Positions 1 to 10,586 of a DNA stretch of 64,000 nucleotides are shown piece by piece. Origin of the DNA: Chiridota heheva. Taxonomy: Eukaryota > Echinodermata > Holothuroidea > Apodida > Chiridotidae. The notes under the pieces were generated by a model. That model was not told the origin of the DNA. It saw only the letters and a list, made by a program, of their open reading frames with translations, and searched no databases. Every line of letters starts with the position of its first letter. The first letter of the stretch is position 1. The position numbers and the translations under genes were made by a program. The DNA lies in assembly GCA_020152595.1 (NCBI GenBank), contig JAIGNY010002025.1, positions 1,206,001-1,270,000 of the forward strand, written 5' to 3'.

Positions 1-160
1 GTCGTCTTTCATATAGGATGGATATGCTTGACCACTGAGCTAATCCTTTAATATTCCCTTAACAGAATAAGATTTTGCAATGCTTTCTTCACCATTTTGT
101 TTCTTTTAAAGTCCTCTTTCATATAAGATGGACATGCTTGACCACTGAACTAATCCTTCA
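1..160 (+). repeat. Foldback family H, tandem end units
   Basis: Two tandem units of a dispersed family are seen. Each contains CACCATTTTGTTTCTTTT (missing from the clipped first unit), then TTCATATAAGATGGACATGC and GACCACTGAACTAATCC. Unit one is clipped by the window edge at about base 46 and unit two runs to about 157. The same units, again as a dimer, occur at 30000-30215, and singly at 20130-20260. Inverted versions at 9878 and 29595 show the family also forms hairpins. Non-coding and probably non-autonomous. Confidence 0.7.
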
Positions 161-582
161 AGTTGACAGAAATATTGTACAAGCAGCACAGATGTTGATA
201 CTGTGGGTGTTTGTTCTGTCTCATTCTGAGCACTGAACATTAAATACATTTCACATGATACACTAATTACAGAGTCAACAAGATGCGTATTGCAGTAAAT
301 TTCTGCACAAAGTCGGTCACAAGTTACTTCATCTAAATTTTCTAAAAATAATGAAAAAGATCTTGTTTCACAAAAAATTATTATTGTAAGAATTGATTAA
401 CCCTTTTATAATGCTGTAAAACAGCTGCTCATTATAACTAGAAAATTGAAGTTACTTAGTCTAACCTGACATATATTTTTGATTTTCTCATTTTACAATT
501 CGTAGCAATGTATGCTTTTACAAGTAACATAGATTAAAAAAGTGTTAATACTTTTATGGCCATGGTTGGTATTTGTAAGTAT

Positions 583-878
583 CAAGACAGGTAACTAATA
601 ACACAAACAACGACGATGGCGAGTGAACATACAATTACAAAGACAGGGTCTTCGCCTGCGTATTCGGTTATGGTAGTAACAATGCTATCACGAAACGCTT
701 AATACGACCCGGACGAGAACACAGGTACGACGTACGGACAGACATAACATCGACAACCAAGTCAATGTCCACGGCCTTTGATAACCAGTTGTGGTGCACT
801 GGCAGGTCTACCCAACCCAGGCTTGAACCCAGGGCCTCGTGGTCTGTAGACAGGTATGATGACCGCTACACCACAGTA
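583..878 (-). mobile_element. tRNA-derived SINE, family 1
   Basis: Read on the minus strand, the element starts with a tRNA-like head. Box A is TGGTGTAGCGGT (about 862-873) and box B is GGTTCAAGCCT (about 820-830), the spacing of an internal RNA polymerase III promoter. The body shares the core AACTGGTTATCAAAGGCCGT with the SINE at 8343-8522. The 3' limit is uncertain. A functional tRNA is unlikely because the arms do not pair well and a long non-tRNA body follows. Confidence 0.65.
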
Positions 879-1115
879 GGTAGATATAACACAAACACAA
901 CCCCCAATCATACATATATCTGACTGACGTAGCTAAACCTGTTTCACAAAACTCTATTGTTATGCAAATAACAAAATCAATATGAACACAACACTTTATT
1001 TAATTTACCTTTGTAAAATCTAACCACATCCTTACTACTTTAAGAGAGAAATATAAAGTATTTTCACTCTTATGCAAATATGCTAATTTAAATGAACACA
1101 GAACTCCCAATATTC

Positions 1116-1372
1116 AAGTGCCCTAGCTTTGCTGTTTCAGAGGGGCGGCCCGCCCTGCCCCCTTAGGGTCCGCCCCGCCCCTCATCAAGAAATTCAAAGG
1201 AATTAATAATAATAATCTTAACTTCATAAATTAAATACCTTACATGGATACAGAACACAGAATGATAGCATAGTGAGCAATTGTCCTGTTTGGCTCATAA
1301 ATGGTCCTGATCAATCAGAATAGTTTCATTCTGAGGTATGATTATCTCAAAGCTTCACCAGGGACGTAAGCC
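1116..1372 (+). mobile_element. CAGACC-ended element, copy 3, interrupted
   Basis: GC-rich GGGTCCGCCC/GCCCTGCCCC stretch followed by a conserved AT-rich body (motifs CTTACATGGATACAGAACAC and CAATTGTCCTGTTTG). It matches 15489-15933 and 46188-46589. The left end is eroded (CCCTAGCTTTG is kept, CAGA is not). The right side is cut by a piggyBac-like MITE at 1373, at the place where the other copies read GAGCCTTAAAG or similar. Confidence 0.65.
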
Positions 1373-1479
1373 TTAACCCTTACTCTACTACGCGACAATA
1401 TTATCACCGATTTGGGTGCCCCAACTTTGACCCCACCTCCCAAGTATGTTTAAAAAAATGCTGGTAGAGTAAGGGTTAA
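1373..1479. mobile_element. piggyBac-like MITE, copy 1
   Basis: Non-coding element flanked by TTAA on both sides (1373-1376 and 1476-1479). Terminal inverted repeats are CCCTTACTCTACYA and TGGTAGAGTAAGGG. TTAA target duplication with CCC termini is the signature of piggyBac superfamily transposons. With only about 99 bp of body it must depend on a transposase from elsewhere. The full-length relative is at 48610-48730. Confidence 0.8.
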
Positions 1480-1614
1480 CTAACCCATGACAAGTGTGCC
1501 AACTCAAAAATATATGCAGCAGTGTCCCAGTGGGTGCCCACCAGGTCACTGAAGCACAACGAGCCCAACTCTGCTGCTCTGAAGACAGAGGACCTTTCAA
1601 TAATCAGCCTGTGC

Positions 1615-1683
1615 TTAACCCTTACTCTACCACGCAGCGATATTATCGCTGTTTTGTGTGCCCCATCTTTGACCTCGTCTTGT
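1615..1683. mobile_element. piggyBac-like MITE, partial copy
   Basis: Begins with TTAACCCTTACTCTACCACG and continues through the GCGATATTATCGC palindrome and the GTGTGCCCCATCTTTGACC stretch, then loses similarity near 1683. Only the left half is present, so this copy is a deletion derivative. It lies 135 bp from copy 1. Confidence 0.7.
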
Positions 1684-1961
1684 ACCAATGTCGTCTACCC
1701 CTGTGCCAAGTTACATGAATGTACACCATTCATAACTTACAGTAAGTTATCAGTTCATGTTGAATATTTGTGGACGCCGACGCTGATGACGACAGGATGA
1801 TCCCTATGTCTCTTTCCTGCTTTGCAGACGTGACAAAAAAATGCAGGCCAACTACTATTTGTATTTATTTCTCTCTTATTTACACCCAAAGCACCACAGG
1901 ACTTATTACATTGTGCGGCTGTTTGTACTGTGTTGATCATTATATTTAATGGTAGGGGCCT

Positions 1962-2163
1962 AATGAAAATACTTGGGGCTTATATAGCAGTTTTCAACCA
2001 AAGTATGCACACTCAAGGTGCTTTACAATGTTAACTTTGGAGGCTCAAAGATGCAGCTTATTGTGAGCACCCTTCGAGAGGGCAGCAAGACAGTCAAACC
2101 TATGACCTTCCTGCGGGAAAAAGCAGCTCTACCATTGAACTAATCAGTCAGGGGTTTGCCACA
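1962..2163 (-). mobile_element. tRNA-derived SINE with LINE-like tail
   Basis: On the minus strand a tRNA-like head is visible: box A TTAGTTCAATGGTAGAGC and a degenerate box B, GGTTTGACTGTC. The 3' half reads ATTGTAAAGCACCTTGAG and ends with GCTATATAAGC. That tail resembles the 3' end of the CR1-like LINE at 49028-49080 (AATGTAAAGCACTTAG ... GCGCCATATAAGC) and the tail of the LINE at 4375. Known SINE families often borrow their partner LINE's 3' end. Boundaries are approximate. Confidence 0.65.
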
Positions 2164-4002
2164 CCCTACATGTATCTAAATGGAAAGAAGTTCTGATCAA
2201 TTTCAAAGAAAGAAATTACAGGAAAAAAATGTGCATATAAAAACCTTAAAACTTTGTGCATAGGCTTATTATCTGCTGTACATCATGATGAAATAACCCT
2301 CTTTGGAAGGAATGGTCCATCAATCATTCATGGGCATTGCACAAATTCCTCCATGCATATAAAGCATAATTTATTTTTAGGGTCAGCCAAGGACTAATCT
2401 GTTCCAATTCACTGCAAAGCAGGCATATGGTTTTAGCCCCAGATGAATGACCTATTGTGTACAGTGTGTTACAGTAGCTGGTTGCTAGCAAGTAAAGCTT
2501 AAAGATGCTATAAGGTTGAAAGGTGTGGATTATTACTGTGTTGTGTATGGTGTAACAATAGCTTAATGTTAGCAATTGAGCTGTAAAGAAGCTCACGGTT
2601 TAGAAAGTGTGGATTACCACTAATTTTGAGAAAACCGAGGGTGCCGGGTTGGAGGGGCCCAGGGGATAAAAATTATTAATGTAAAGTTTTAAATTGCTCA
2701 GAAAATTCAAGGCTTATTTTTGTAAACACGAGCCATATGAGCCTATACACCCCCAAACCCCCAACCCCATGCCACCCCCAATTATTTGAAAAGTGGTAGA
2801 GCAAATCTATACGTATATCATATTATGTATAAGCTAAATAATGCCATATGACATGAAGGCTAGAGCTCAGCCCCTACAATAATCCAAGGTCTTTTACGGT
2901 CCTGCAAATATGAATTTAATGATATTTTGGTGCTAAAAAAATAAACAAACATGCACTTTGAAGCATATAAAAATGGAAAGTATATATCGTTATGTAATAC
3001 ATACCATTGTGCTGCAACGAGTCACTCTAGATCCATTAGTCACACGTTGATTGCTTCTCTCAAAGCTGAACAACGGAACTGTCGTTCCGAATTTTTTCAT
3101 TCCAAAACAGGGACTGGTGAAAAGCTGGATCAGGAACCCTGATCAGATGAAGCCAAGTCAGTTGCTCACATCATTGTTTAATCTGTACACAAAATATGAA
3201 AAGAGAAGAGTTGTATTGCAACCCTCGTGCCGTGCCGCCTTTGCTGGAAAACCACTTTACCTGGTCATGAACTCCAGACTTAGAAGTACAGTGTTTGGAA
3301 GTCTGCACAGTTTAAAGCTCACAATTATCAAGAAAATAGATTCAAGTATTGACATATGTGATATGAAGTGTTTGATCAAAATGGCTTTTAGGAAGAAATT
3401 GTGTGATTACAGGAACCCTTTAAAGTTGATTGATCATGCCAGTTACCATTAGTCATGCATGATGATGTCATTTAAAGTGTTCAGATATGTGGACTATTTC
3501 TGCAGTCTCTACTTCCTGCATGGCATATGCTACATTTATTGAAAAATCAGTCTGATTTTCAACAATTGTGCAAACACAATTAAGCCTGATTCTTGTTTAG
3601 ATTATTTACATAAGCAGTTAAGGTGCACGTACAGTATGCATTCAGAATTTCAATTAGGTCAAAAAACATATTGGTGGGAATGCAGAGGTAGAAATAATTT
3701 TGTACTTTATAAATTTTTATTTTACTTTTAGACAATGGAAAGTCTCGAAAAAAATTGATGAGAGTATACCACAAAAACAATACAAAAAAAAAAAAAATCC
3801 CAAACGCAAATATCAATTTTGTGGCCTTTTCATTTTCCCTACAGGTCTCTTTCTCATTTCCTTTCCTTTTCCTTTATATATATATATATGTATTTTTTTA
3901 ATTTTATTTATGGAAACCTGAAATAATTTCTGGGACCATTGGCGCCATGGTCCGCTATATTTTCTACCCATCTTGGTGAGCACAATAAAAAAATAGCTGG
4001 CC
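2164..4002. other. No recognised gene or repeat family
   Basis: AT-rich sequence. The only notable coding potential is an open frame of 133 codons at 3051-3452 (plus strand). It has no domain or motif that I recognise, no visible signal peptide or coiled coil, and no clear splice context, so I do not call it a gene. C-rich runs near 2750-2785 and a TA run near 3877-3888 are simple sequence. Confidence 0.4.
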
Positions 4003-4146
4003 GGCTGGTTAGCTCAATTGGTACAGCACCCTCTTTCCAGTCGTAAGATTCATGGGTTCCAATCCCAGCCAAGTCAAACCAAAGACTTTTAAAAATGGGA
4101 CCAGCTGCCTTCTTGCTTGGTACACAGCATTTAAGAGTGGAGCATA
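4003..4146 (+). mobile_element. tRNA-derived SINE, family 2
   Basis: The head GGCTGGTTAGCTCAATTGG contains box A, and GGGTTCCAATCCC about 45 bp on is box B. A tRNA-unlike body (CAGCTGCCTTCTTGCTTGG, AGCATTTAAGAGTGGAGCA) follows and runs straight into the AAT-rich microsatellite at 4147. This layout is typical of a SINE with a simple-repeat tail. The head alone could be mistaken for a tRNA, but the acceptor and anticodon stems are poor. Confidence 0.7.
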
Positions 4147-4325
4147 ATAATATAATAATAATAATGATAATAATAATGATAATAATAACTATAATAATAA
4201 TGATAATAATAATAATTATAATAATAATAAAGATAATAAAGATGATGATGATGATGCTGATCATAATAATAATACTAATACTACTACTAATAATAATACA
4301 AATAAAAATGATAATGATAATGATG

Positions 4326-4369
<44 letters not shown>

Positions 4370-4374
4370 TAATA
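4147..4374. repeat. AAT/GAT microsatellite, shared SINE-LINE tail
   Basis: Imperfect (AATAAT)n with GAT and ACT variants. It begins where the plus-strand SINE ends and finishes where the minus-strand CR1-like LINE ends. It therefore probably represents two retroposon tails placed tail to tail. Long isoleucine- or asparagine-rich frames across it are translation artefacts. Confidence 0.85.
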
Positions 4375-4925
4375 TTACATTTATATAGCGCAAAAAATCT
4401 GCAAGCATTCTTATGCGCTTCACAATAAGATAAACAAAACAAAGGCAATACAAAAAAATTACATTTTTAACTTGAGACTTCAACAAACTTAAGATTGTTA
4501 ACTGAATGAATAGAGGCAGGCAGTTCATTCCAAAGGGCTGGACCAGCATAATAAAAGCTCGGTCACCTAATATTTTACACTTACTTCTAGGGACAAAAAG
4601 AAAGGGAGGATCATTAGAGCATAACAAATACCTATTGCTGTAAACGGGGCGAATGTAATCAGAAAGATTAAAAACTAAAACAAGAAGTTTAAATTTAATA
4701 CAAAATTCAACTGGAAGCCAGTGAAGGGAACTAAGAAGGACTTATGAGGGGGCATCGTAGCAATTAACAACTAAATTGGCAGCATTATTCTGGATACGTT
4801 GGAGCCTTTTAATGAGATAATTTGGAATATTGTGAAACAAACTGTTAGAGTAATCTAAATGCCTATGAATGAATGCATGAACTAACGTCTGCATGGCTGT
4901 CTGGGACATATATTTCCTGATTTTT
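4375..4925 (-). mobile_element. CR1/L2-like LINE, 3' fragment
   Basis: Minus-strand translation shows the C-terminal end of a LINE ORF2 protein: HRHLDYSNSL, then LIKRLQRIQNNAANLV, then SLHWLPVEFCIKFKLLVLVF, and a degraded GDRAF...LP block. These are the conserved segments after the reverse transcriptase catalytic core in CR1/L2-type elements. The frame has a stop near 4745 and a shift before the last block, so the copy is dead. The 3' UTR ends TTTTTGCGCTATATAAATG followed by an ATT tail. 5' truncation near 4925 is normal for LINE insertion. Catalytic YADD and endonuclease regions are absent. Confidence 0.8.
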
Positions 4926-5231
4926 TTAGATTAAGTTAGTAGTAATTTCCAGTCTTGCAATTTTTTTTGATATGTTCTTCCATTTTCATATGTTCATCAA
5001 AAATAATTCTTAAATAATACTGCAGCCTTTGCGCCATAAATTGTGGCAGCATGCTGCAGCTTTGAACTATATTTGTTTGTAAAGCACTTTTGAATATATA
5101 TAGTACAGTACCTGTATAAGGGTGCTATATATGAAATCCTCGTATCATCATTATTGTATCACACAAAGTACAGTTCAGTACAATCTTGTCCTGAGAGAGT
5201 GTAGTAAAATGTCGTTGATGAAGCATTTCTG

Positions 5232-5992
5232 CAATGTGACCAATGAGGGATGTCAAATGTGCCCAATGAGTGATGTCAAATGTGACCAATGAGTGATGTC
5301 AAATGTGACCAATGAGTGATGTCAAATGTGACCAATGAGTGATGTCAAATGTGACCAATGAGTGATGTCAAATGTGACCAATGAGTGATGTCAAATGTGA
5401 CCAATGAGGGATGTCAAATGTGACCAATAAGGGATGTCAAATGTGACCAATGAGGGATGCAAATGTGACCAATGAAGGATGTTAAATGTGACCAATGAGG
5501 GATGTCAAATGTGACCAATGAGGAATGTCAAATGTGACCAATGAGGGATGTCAAATGTGACCAATGAGGGCTGTCAAATGTGACCAATGAGGGATGTCAA
5601 ATGTGACCAATGAGGGATGTCAAATGTAACCAATGAGGGATGTCAAATGTGACCAATGAGGGATGTCAAATGTGACCAATGAGGGATGTCAAATGTGACC
5701 AATGAGGGATGTCAAATGTGACCAATGAAGGATGTTAAATGTGACCAATGAGGGATGTCAAATGTGACCAATGAGGGATGTCAAATGTGACCAATGAGGG
5801 ATGTCAAATGTGATTAATGAGGGATTTCAAATGTGACCAATGAGGGATGTCAAATGTGACCAATGAGGGATGTCAAAAGTGACCAATGAGGGATGTCAAA
5901 TGTGACCAATGAGTGATGTCAAATGTGACCAATGAGGGATGTCAAATGTGACCAATGAGGGATGTCAAATGTGACCAATGAGGAATGTCAAC
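5232..5992. repeat. 23-bp minisatellite, about 33 copies
   Basis: Tandem units of GTGACCAATGAGGGATGTCAAAT. Two main variants (GAGTGATG and GAGGGATG) are grouped: the GAGTG form fills about 5265-5400 and reappears once near 5912. Local variants such as GATGTTAAATG recur at about 5480 and 5730, indicating block duplication. Both flanks are unique sequence. Confidence 0.95.
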
Positions 5993-6069
5993 ACCAAAAA
6001 GAAATCAAACTCAATGGTTTTTCAATTCAAACAAAATTGTTAAAATGAACGCTTGCTTTTTAAGGACTG

Positions 6070-6312
6070 AACAGCTTCTATTTGTAAAATGGATTTCTAT
6101 TGTCAAAAAGTACTGGAATAAAACCTTCACATTACCAATATACTCCGTTTGTGGTACTTAATAAACTCTGTACCAGAATAGTAAACACATATTTTGTCAG
6201 CTGTTCTGGTACAAAGTTGATTAAGTACCAAAAAAGGAGTATAATGGTAATGTGAAGGCTTTATTTCAGTCCATTTTGACAATAGAAATCCATTTTGAAA
6301 ATAGAAGCTGTT
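6070..6312. mobile_element. Foldback element S, copy 1
   Basis: Begins AACAGCTTCTATTTG and ends AAATAGAAGCTGTT. The arms pair over about 100 bp, including GGTACTTAAT against ATTAAGTACC and the internal TGGATTTCTATTG against CAATAGAAATCCA. The whole element can form one hairpin. A second copy lies at 42516-42762. Non-coding, class II-like foldback MITE of unknown superfamily. Confidence 0.8.
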
Positions 6313-7521
6313 ACTGGAATGAATTTCAATGAAACACCCTGGCATGAACGGAAATGAAAGCAATGAAATATACCTGAAGGTTAAGAAAATTCCCATAAAT
6401 GATCAACTGCAATACAACATTTGAAACTTGAAACCAGAAATCTCAATTATATCACAAACAGTATTCCAATACAGAAGCAATCCTTAACACAACAATACAA
6501 ATATTGAACTCACTTCTCACTTTTCTACACTTTACTTTTTCAAAAACAAATATCTGATGTGGTACAAATTAAGAGTACGGTCTTCTTTAAAAAGTTTTGC
6601 CATATTTTATGATACTAAAATGGTTGCAGCTTCTTTAATATTTCAAGCTCTGAACAGTAAACATCCATGAACAAAATTACTTAGTAACTTACAATCCAAA
6701 CAAAGAAACTCAAAATTTGAATTTCAATTCGTCTTCAATATTTCTCTCTCCATTTTTTATAATATTGATATGGTTGCAGCTCTAAATGTCGCTTTCCCAG
6801 GTTTAATATTACAAGTCCTGTACAGTAGATCCACAAACTAATTTCTCAGTAACCAGTGAAATCCAAATAACGCAATCCCTTCTATGTGTAAATATTGATG
6901 TGTTCAATCATGTGACTGCATAAAGTAAATAATAAATCACCTGTGCAATTGGTGTAATCCCTTCTTGCTGCAATTTATCATTTCCTAGTAATCAAAGATC
7001 TTCTAAACATCAAAATGTTCTAAACAGCACAAGGACCTCCTGCTTTTTATGATATTGCAGATTACAATTTCTTACACAGTTCGTGGAATATTTCTGAGGC
7101 ACCTTTTCAGCAAAGCCTGTACAATTTTTTTTTTTTAATTTACAGTAGTATTAAGATTGTTACACAGTATGTACAGCTTTCAATTATGCACGCTCAGAAG
7201 AGCATTAATATTCATTGCAAATGATCTGTGCATTACAATGAACAATATTCCAGAAAATTCCTATTAGCATACAGCTGTTGTAAAACCACTTCCAATGAAT
7301 TTACACCTCACCATTATTTTTCAAACTTCAGAGAAAGGAGAAATGTATGAAATCAAAATTTAATTGAACTAACACATTGCATTCATTATAAAATACTGTA
7401 GCTACAATATGCTATGGGAAAGGATTCCGTTTGCTGTCTCACAGGTCTGAAGGTGTACGGAACACTGCACTCATGATGAAATACTTACTGCAAGAGGTTG
7501 GCCAGAGAACCAATTTCAAAT
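6313..7521. other. AT-rich stretch without recognised features
   Basis: I see no convincing exon, RNA gene or repeat. Weak internal similarity exists between about 6600-6680 and 6755-6840 (ATGGTTGCAGCT, then AATATT and a CTGTACAGTA or similar word), which may be an old local duplication. Confidence 0.4.
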
Positions 7522-7752
7522 GTTTGTTTGTTTGTGTGATGAGAGTTTAACGGCACCACGACAGCAAGGGTCAAATTGTGCCTGAGAGGTTAGATTATTC
7601 CAGAGGTAGGAAGGAGAGTAAACAGGGGGAGATTGAGAGAAAAAGGAGAACTAAAAGCCAGAAAGCTGGGATTGAGAGAGGAGGTGTATGGGTGAAAAAA
7701 ATAATATAGAGAGAGAGGGGGTGGGGAAGGAGGACTATATAATTCAATATTT
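7522..7752 (-). mobile_element. RNase H LINE, 3' UTR fragment 1
   Basis: Matches the 3' UTR of the LINE at 61560-62345 almost continuously: TTAACGGCACCACGAC, then AGGGTCAAATTGTGCCTGAG and ACAGGGGGAGA. On the minus strand it ends in a short CAAACAAACAAACA tail. Only the 3' UTR is present, so it is a severely 5'-truncated insertion. Confidence 0.75.
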
Positions 7753-8342
7753 GGGTTTGGGTGCTACAGTAGCACGAGTCCTACACCAATGTTCTTTTTT
7801 CCCAGCATCCTTGGGGGAGGGGGAGGAGACAGGGTATGATACAACGGGCTGGTGTCCTATCTAGGAAGAGTTTTGACTGTGAATCACTTACACATGCATA
7901 GCCTGGGGTACATATATACCAGCCCTGGCAACCTTTCATGGCTTAGGAATATGGCGTAGCAAGCAGTCCGGTTATTATTTAAGAACTAATTTGCATATTT
8001 CAATGGTTCCTTCTTCAAAACAAAATCAGCAGTGGCATTGAAAAGAATTTTTGATCATTATTTCAATATTAGTTCACACATGTAATGATAGCAAAGGGAA
8101 ACAAAATGTGGAAAATAAGCATCATCTAAAAAGTTTCCCAAAAATGCAGTTTCTAAATGGGAGGCTCGGGCATTAAGTTTGCTTGCAATTCCACGTAACT
8201 AATCTCCGATTTTTTATATCTAGACAAAGTGTTTGATTTTGAAAAGAAAACAAATGTTGATGTCATAACTATGGTTTGGAAACTGAGAGTTTTCACTACT
8301 TTTGCTAAACAGAATTTACATACACCTAAGTTATATGCGCCA

Positions 8343-8522
8343 TGCATAGCATAGCAAGGTTTAACGTCCCTAAAGCATCCAGTGCTGGACATTATATCAA
8401 GACGGCCACAGCCTTTGATAACCACTTGTGAACTCACTGGTTGCAGACCCACCAGGATACGAACCTAGGACATGCAGGGGTGTTAGGACAAAGCACTAAC
8501 CACTACACCACGGAGGTCAGAC
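8343..8522 (-). mobile_element. tRNA-derived SINE, family 1, copy 2
   Basis: On the minus strand box A is GTGGTGTAGTGG (about 8500-8511) and box B is GGTTCGTATCC (about 8455-8465). The body shares the core AAGTGGTTATCAAAGGC with the copy at 583-878. The 3' part reads GGGACGTTAAACCTTGC. Its CGTTAAAC word also occurs near the 3' end of the RNase H LINE family (GTGCCGTTAAAC), so that LINE could be its partner. Confidence 0.75.
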
Positions 8523-8711
8523 CCATAGTGAGTATGTACTTGTCCCCGTAACACTCCAGCGCTACAAATACTAAAAATTTAATGACCAATATATATACAC
8601 TACATGATACAAAGCTGTCACAAAAAAAAAAAAAAAAATATCAAATATCATAAATATCAACCAAAACTTTAGAAATGCTCAAAAACATATCTCACACCAC
8701 CAGTGAGTGCC

Positions 8712-9062
8712 CTTACAGAAAAACTAAGTAGCCGCAAGCTTGCAATAAGCTAACATTTTTAGCTATCTTGCGGCAAGTTTGCAGCAAGCTAGTATTTGGG
8801 ACAAACACATACTTGTTAGCTTGCGCAAGCTAGCAAAAACCTTTCTGCAAGCTGGCACACACTAACAAATATTTTGTTGCTAGCTTGCGCAAGCTAATAT
8901 TAGTTTACGCAAGCTAGCAATCTTCCATTTGTCCCAAATACAAGCTGGCTGCAAGCTTGCCACAACGTTGCAGCAAGCTTACACAAGGTTGCAGCAAGTT
9001 TGCGCAAGCTAAAAAATGTAAGCTTGTCACAAGCTTGCTGCAAGCTAGATTGTTTCTGTATG
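8712..9062. mobile_element. AGCTTGC foldback element T, copy 1
   Basis: The left end CTTACAGAAAAACTAAGT is matched inverted by ATTGTTTCTGTATG at the right. Between them are many copies of GCAAGCTTGC, AGCTTGCGCAAGCT and CTAGCTTGCGCAAG in both orientations, so it is palindromic at several scales. A related element is at 41961-42233 and an end fragment at 20400-20437. Not coding. Confidence 0.8.
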
Positions 9063-9232
9063 GGTGGTGGCGCCAGGATTTTGGTCATGAGGGGGGCAAG
9101 AGAGGGACAATAATTTTGTCTCATGGAGGGGGAACCCTATAAATCAGGACAAAATATGTCCCTTTACAACATTTTCGGGGAGGGGGAACGATCTCACTTT
9201 GCCCCTCCCCCCCCCCCCCAAGTGCCGCCACT
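9063..9232. mobile_element. hAT-like short element
   Basis: The ends GGTGGTGGCGCCAGG and, inverted, GCAGTGGCGGCACTTGG resemble the CAGTGGCG-type termini common in hAT-derived non-autonomous elements. The interior is G-rich on one side and C-rich on the other. A left-half fragment with the same GGATTTTGGTCAT word is at 40139-40206. No clear 8-bp target duplication is visible. Confidence 0.5.
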
Positions 9233-9877
9233 GCACACCACACCCAAGACCATACATCCAAAACCATATTCCAAGCAAAACAAAACATAATCGTATAACA
9301 GAAAAATTAGAATGAATTTTTCCAATTGCAACAAAACATACAATGACATAATATTCCGAATCGGAACAATATACAGTAGCATTACTACACACACCATAGA
9401 ATGAAGACAACACAACATATTTTTCCAAAATGTTTTTATAAATCATTTTTAGAAACTGGTAAGGATAATTGCTATTTATCAGCCTATGATATTTTTTAAA
9501 TGCCATCCTGCTGCGAGATGATGCCCGCAACATTTACCCCCTGGAGACTAGCCCAATATTTCCATCATCTGAATACTAGGGACAGGAAGACAGAAAGACA
9601 AGCTGAATATTGTCTTACTTTGGTACCAGGACAGAACAAGCTATCACTCAATTATATGTTAAAGTTCAACAGGGTAAGATTACAAATTCCCAAAAGTTGA
9701 AAAGACTTGGGGTTTCTCCCTATATACTGAAGAAGGAATGTACCAAAAAACAGTTATATGCATAACATTATTTTCAGACAAACTCAAAATGCTCACGAGT
9801 TAAGGCTATGAATGTTTACTGATTTTAGTAAACACATATACAAAACAAAATGCAACTTCATATCGGTCAAGCGTTCT

Positions 9878-10140
9878 AAAAATCTTATTCCATTAAGGGG
9901 ATATTCAATTCTAAAGCTCTTACCTGTGTACAAATGACTGGTGTAGTAAGTCTACAATGGAAAAATGGCATCCTCATCCTCACATTTATTAATGTATTTT
10001 AAAGAGAGAAAGCAGATTTTGTTGCTAGGCAAATTCATGCGGTGATTGGTTGAAAAAAGTTGTCAATCATCTAACTCAGACAGGTTAATTGAGAGAACTT
10101 TAACCTTGAAAATATCCCCTTAACGAAATAAGATTTTTGA
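9878..10140. mobile_element. Foldback family H, short inverted pair
   Basis: The left arm AATCTTATTCCATTAAGGGG is matched inverted by CCCCTTAACGAAATAAGATT at the right, with about 190 bp between. The words are those of the family H end units at 1-160, 19780-19890 and 30000-30215. The 20-bp minisatellite starts just to the right. Confidence 0.7.
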
Positions 10141-10175
10141 ATGTTTTCATATCCATTCTGGTTTTGTTTTTTAAA

Positions 10176-10505
10176 ATACATTCTCATACTGTTAAATTCA
10201 TTCTCATACTGTTAAATTCATTCTCATACTGTTACATTCATTCTCATACTGTTACATTCATTCTCATACTGTTACATTCATTCTCATACTGTTACATTCA
10301 TTCTCATACTGTTACATTCATTCTCATACTGTTACATTCATTCTCATACTGTTACATTCATTCTCATACTGTTACATTCATTCTCATACTGTTACATTCA
10401 TGCTCATACTGTTACATTCATTCTCATACTGTTACATTCATTCTCATACTGTTACATTCATTCTCATACTGTTACATTCATTTCTCATACTGTTACATTC
10501 TGCAT
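10176..10505. repeat. 20-bp minisatellite, about 16 copies
   Basis: Near-perfect units of TACTGTTACATTCATTCTCA; the first two carry TTAAATT instead of TTACATT. Because 60 bp is three units, an uninterrupted frame of repeated HSHTV/TFILILL runs through it. That frame is a by-product of the repeat, not a gene. Confidence 0.95.
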
Positions 10506-10586
10506 TCATTCTTCTAAAGTACTCTCTTAACTAATCATAATCAAAAACACTTTGTAGCATAATATTTTTTAAAATAGAGCCAAACT

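Noticed and set aside
3051-3452. 133-codon open frame as a host gene
   Set aside because: No recognisable domain, no splice or promoter context, and composition like surrounding non-coding DNA. Length alone is not enough in 64 kb.
4003-4075. Functional tRNA gene
   Set aside because: Boxes A and B are good, but acceptor and anticodon stems do not pair and the sequence continues into a SINE body and tail.
3908-4627. 239-codon isoleucine-rich frame
   Set aside because: A translation of the AAT microsatellite joined to degraded LINE and SINE sequence, not a protein gene.
5232-5992. CRISPR-like array
   Set aside because: Head-to-tail 23-bp minisatellite without spacers.
10137-10517. 126-codon frame with HSHTVTFILILL repeats
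   Set aside because: Entirely produced by the 20-bp minisatellite.
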